Below are positions 13,744-16,142 of a stretch of DNA of 16,142 nucleotides, piece by piece. Position 1 is the stretch's first letter. Every line of letters starts with the position of its first letter. The stretch comes from an uncultured Oscillospiraceae bacterium (GTDB lineage Bacteria > Bacillota > Clostridia > Oscillospirales > Ruminococcaceae): positions 1 through 16,142 of the forward strand of contig CABUEI010000046.1 in the NCBI GenBank assembly GCA_902490585.1, written 5' to 3'. A program made the translations under genes and the position numbers. Below the pieces are notes generated by a model. The model did not search any database, had not been told where the DNA came from, and saw only the letters and a program-made list of their open reading frames with translations.

Positions 13744-14805
13744 ATGAAAGGTTATGCAATGCTTAAAATCGGTGAAGTAGGTTGGGTTGAAAAAGATGTA
13801 CCTGATTGCAGTCCTCTGGACGCTATATGCAAGCCGCTTGCAATCGCAATCTGCACCTCCGATGTTCATACAGTATGGTAGGGAGTTGTCGGCGACAGAC
13901 ACAACATGATTCTCGGTCATGAGTGCTGTGCCGAAGTTGTTGAGGTTGGTTCTCTCGTTAAAGACTTTAAACCCGGCGACCGTGTTCTTGTGCCCGCAAT
14001 CACACCCGACTGGAATTCACTTGAGGCTCAGGCAGGATATGCTATGCACTCAGGCGGAATGCTCGCAGGTTGGAAGTTCTCAAACTTCAAAGACGGCGTT
14101 TTCTCGGAATTCTTCCATGTAAACGACGCTGACGGAAACCTCGCACTTTTACCCAAAAATATCAATGTTGTTGACGCTTGTATGCTGTCAGATATGGTTC
14201 CTACCGGATTCCACGGTGTTGAACTTGCCGACGTTCAGTTTGGTGATGAAGTGCTCGTTATCGGTATCGGACCTGTAGGTCTGATGTCTGTTGCAGGCGC
14301 AAATCTCCGTGGTGCTTCAAGAATCATCGCAGTAGGTACACGTCCCAACTGTGTTGAAGCGGCTAAGAAATACGGTGCTACAGAATTTGTAAGCTATAAG
14401 AACGGTACTATTGAAGACCAGGTACTCGAAATGACCAACGGCAAGGGTGTTGACAAGGTTATCATTGCAGGCGGTACTGTAAATACATTTGAATCCGCTG
14501 TAAAATCACTCAAGCCCGGCGGAAAGATCGGCAGTGTAAACTACCTCGGCAGCGGCACATATATCAATATTCCCCGTGTTGAGTGGGGCGTTGGTATGGG
14601 TCGCAAGCAGATCAACGGCGGTCTTATGCCCGGCGGTCGTCTGAGAATGGAAAAGCTCGGTGCACTTGTATCATCGGGTAGACTTGATGTAAGCCCTCTC
14701 GCAACGCACGTTTATGAAGGTTGGGATCATGTTCCCGAGGCTCTTCAGATAATGAAGGACAAGCCTGCTGACCTTATTAAGCCTGTTGTAAAATTTGCAG
14801 ACTGA
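13744..14805 (+). CDS. Zinc-dependent NADP(H) secondary alcohol dehydrogenase (TBADH-like) with an in-frame TAG at codon 46
   Basis: Read across one TAG, the gene encodes 353 residues colinear with the Thermoanaerobacter/Clostridium secondary alcohol dehydrogenase, which interconverts ketones or aldehydes and alcohols. Landmarks are MKGYAMLKIGEVGWVEK, the catalytic zinc ligands C37 (ICTSD), H59 (ILGHE) and the Asp in LSDMVPTGFHG, PGDRVLVPAITPDW, SGGMLAGWKFSNFKDGVFSEFFHVNDAD, and the dinucleotide fold GIGPVGLM...GASRIIAVGTRP. GTRP fits NADP preference as in TBADH (GSRP). The TAG (13879-13881) stands between HTVW and GVVGDRHNMILGHE, where TBADH has Glu46. Without read-through, the frame from 13906 would lack zinc ligand C37 and be inactive. 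Ribosome binding site AAAGGATG; the gene has its own promoter. The frame is otherwise intact and ends with TGA. Confidence 0.85.
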
Positions 14806-14843
14806 TAAAAACTTTTTGTAGAACGAACGAAAACATATATTAA

Positions 14844-14869
14844 TTTAAGCCGGGTTTTCCTGGCTTAAA
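14844..14869 (+). terminator. Stem-loop between the dehydrogenase and GTPase genes
   Basis: TTTAAGCC (14844-14851) pairs with GGCTTAAA (14862-14869), with an inner GGG/CCT and a TTTT loop, giving about 11 bp. The following ATTTAT is a weak T-run. It is likely a leaky terminator or an RNA-stability element within the transcript. Confidence 0.5.
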
Positions 14870-14888
14870 ATTTATCTCAGGAGAAAGC

Positions 14889-15779
14889 ATGAAAATACTT
14901 ATCATATCCGGGTTTCTCGGAGCAGGAAAAACCACATTTATTAAGGAACTCATAAACCGTACAGGTAAAAATATAGTTGTAATGGAAAATGAATTCGGCG
15001 ATACAACACTCGATTCCGATGCAGTTTCATCGAGCGGTGTAGATGTACTTGAATTTATGGAAGGCTGTGTATGTTGCAGTAAAAAGGACAGTTTTATAAA
15101 TTCGGTGCTGACTGTTTCTTCAACTATTGATCCTGAATATCTTGTGATTGAACCGACAGGAGTTGCCGAACTCGGCTCAATACTGGCTTCTCTGAGAAAA
15201 CTGTGCTACGGTCGGATATCGCTTGCAAGACCCGTTACAGTAATTTCTCCGTCAGGTTTTCAATCAAGTATAGAAAATCCGATATACCGTGACCAGATAA
15301 GGAATGCGGCTGTTGCCGTACTTTCAAAAACCGAAAACTCATCGGTTGACGAGATTGATTTCCTTTGCAATGAAATCAAAAAGCTCAATCCCGAAATTGA
15401 AATCGTAAAAGAACATTATTCGCAAAAAAATGATGAATGGTGGGAAGGACTTCTCTGCTCCGAGCACGCTCTTCGTGCAAAGATACCCGTAAAACTTCAC
15501 GCCGAGCAACTTGAGGAATTATCGGTAAAGGGAAAAGGCGTTCATAATATTTCAGAGCTTGTTGCTCTTTTGCGAGAACTTCTGTATGGCTCGATGGGCA
15601 ATATTATAAGAGCCAAGGGGGAAATTTTCTGCGGAAGCTGTCCTGTGAGACTTGACCTGGCTGAAGGTATGTACAGCATCTTAGGTATTGAAGACACTGA
15701 AATTACACCGCAGTGCGTGTTTATAGGTTCAGAGCTACAAAGGGAGAAGATAATGGCAAGGCTTGCTGAGATAGATTGA
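14889..15779 (+). CDS. COG0523 (CobW/G3E family) GTPase, putative metallochaperone
   Basis: The 296-residue protein is a G3E-family P-loop GTPase; members deliver or handle metals such as zinc or cobalt. The Walker A motif GFLGAGKTT is at residues 8-16, the switch-like ENEFG at 33-37, the metal-binding CVCC (C60, C62, C63, in EGCVCC) follows, and EPTG is at 88-91. The guanine-specificity motif NKxD is degenerate, SKTE at 146-149. The C-terminal CobW domain is present but short (about 210-296). There is no His-rich tail. The start at 14889 has AGGAGA upstream. The gene directly follows a zinc-dependent alcohol dehydrogenase, so a role in metallating that enzyme is a reasonable inference; other targets are possible. 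Confidence 0.87.
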   Translation: MKILIISGFLGAGKTTFIKELINRTGKNIVVMENEFGDTTLDSDAVSSSGVDVLEFMEGCVCCSKKDSFINSVLTVSSTIDPEYLVIEPTGVAELGSILASLRKLCYGRISLARPVTVISPSGFQSSIENPIYRDQIRNAAVAVLSKTENSSVDEIDFLCNEIKKLNPEIEIVKEHYSQKNDEWWEGLLCSEHALRAKIPVKLHAEQLEELSVKGKGVHNISELVALLRELLYGSMGNIIRAKGEIFCGSCPVRLDLAEGMYSILGIEDTEITPQCVFIGSELQREKIMARLAEID

Positions 15780-15798
15780 GAAACTGAATGATATAAGA

Positions 15799-15845
15799 AA
15801 TACACAAAAGGCGGTCGCTGTGAAAGCGACCGCCTTTTGTGTATT
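15799..15845. terminator. Strong bidirectional terminator, 20-bp perfect stem
   Basis: Arms 15799-15818 and 15826-15845 are exact complements (core AAAAGGCGGTCGC/GCGACCGCCTTTT) around a 7-base loop. Each strand has a T-rich 3' side. It ends the GTPase transcript and probably also the convergent gene at the right edge. Confidence 0.85.
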
Positions 15846-16038
15846 GAGTTTGTGCGGTGTTGTGATTATGCCTTTAAAGCTTCTTCAACAGAAGCTATTT
15901 TTGCCGATATTTTGCACAACAGAGCCGTTTATTATTTTTTTGCGTCATTTTTGTGTCATACGCTCCTGAATGCGTCAAATTTATTCAGGTCAATATAGGA
16001 CGGATTTTATGCGTGCAACGTGAAAATCAGGTTCAATA
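15846..16038. other. Intergenic region between the terminator and the edge gene
   Basis: No gene recognised. It is AT-rich, with a modest inverted repeat CCTGAAT/ATTCAGG (15965-15971/15983-15989). Short minus-strand frames exist but are below any threshold for calling. Confidence 0.4.
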
Positions 16039-16142
16039 TCACATAACACCGCATTCTCTAAGAATGCTACCGATAATTGTGCCTACTTCAAGTGAAGGAT
16101 TTTCACGATAATATGAGAACTTCTTATATGACATCAAATTGT
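16039..16142 (-). CDS. C-terminal fragment of an unrecognised gene running off the right edge
   Basis: The last 33 codons of a minus-strand frame are open from the window edge to a TGA at 16039-16041: LMSYKKFSYYRENPSLEVGTIIGSILRECGVM. The mix of charged and hydrophobic residues looks protein-like, and the orientation towards the strong 15799-15845 terminator fits a convergent gene. The family cannot be named from so little. Confidence 0.45.
   Translation of the reverse strand, partial: NLMSYKKFSYYRENPSLEVGTIIGSILRECGVM

Noticed and set aside
13906..14805. Alcohol dehydrogenase starting at 13906 as a normal complete gene
   Set aside because: It would lack the zinc ligand C37 and the whole N-terminal segment that is present and colinear upstream of the TAG.
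15860..15960. Short minus-strand frames between the terminator and the edge gene (for example one ending ASVEEALKA)
   Set aside because: Fewer than 30 codons, no convincing ribosome binding site and no recognisable similarity.
1..16142. CRISPR array, rRNA or tRNA genes
   Set aside because: No regularly spaced repeats of suitable length, no tRNA cloverleaf with TTC-arm motif and no rRNA sequence were recognised on either strand.

Overview
The window looks like DNA of gut Firmicutes (Clostridia). Gene families, AGGAGG-type ribosome binding sites, TTGACA/TATAAT promoters and moderate GC all fit that group. It reads as three blocks that may not share one origin.

Block 1 (1 to about 6217, Lachnospiraceae-like) opens with about 770 bases lacking a convincing gene. 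This stretch holds RNA-like stem-loops resembling the right end of an IS200/IS605 (TnpB) element. It is followed by a PLP aminotransferase and an FGGY sugar kinase that overlap by 4 nt, a Na+/phosphate cotransporter with a PhoU-like tail, a small unknown protein, and the N-terminal stub of an XRE regulator.

Block 2 (about 6218 to 10152) is a mobile resistance segment. It has about 600 bp of GC-rich non-coding DNA with strong hairpins and an oriT-like site. Then, all on the minus strand, come an ANT(6) streptomycin adenylyltransferase, a nested palindrome, an ANT(9)/AadA-type spectinomycin adenylyltransferase, a nucleoside phosphorylase and a headless XRE regulator. No relaxase, recombinase or transposase is visible.

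Block 3 (about 10153 to 16142) uses the Ile codon ATA noticeably more than block 1 and suggests a Ruminococcaceae-like source. It starts with a LysR regulator cut at its C-terminus, divergent from a YeiH-type (UPF0324) membrane transporter. The two share a near-palindromic 32-bp region in which both promoters overlap. Next come a GntR/UTRA regulator, a DeoC-like aldolase, a zinc-dependent secondary alcohol dehydrogenase and a COG0523 (CobW-like) GTPase. A C-terminal fragment of an unrecognised gene runs off the right edge.

The most striking observation is in block 3. The aldolase and dehydrogenase genes each carry one in-frame TAG in an otherwise intact frame, and no gene whose end is visible in this block stops with TAG. 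Metabolically, the aldolase could release acetaldehyde, the dehydrogenase reduce it, and the GTPase supply metal to the dehydrogenase.

Both block boundaries cut through genes, and the halves do not match across the middle segment. The window is therefore either a genuine rearrangement around a resistance element or a chimeric assembly. This cannot be settled from the sequence alone.
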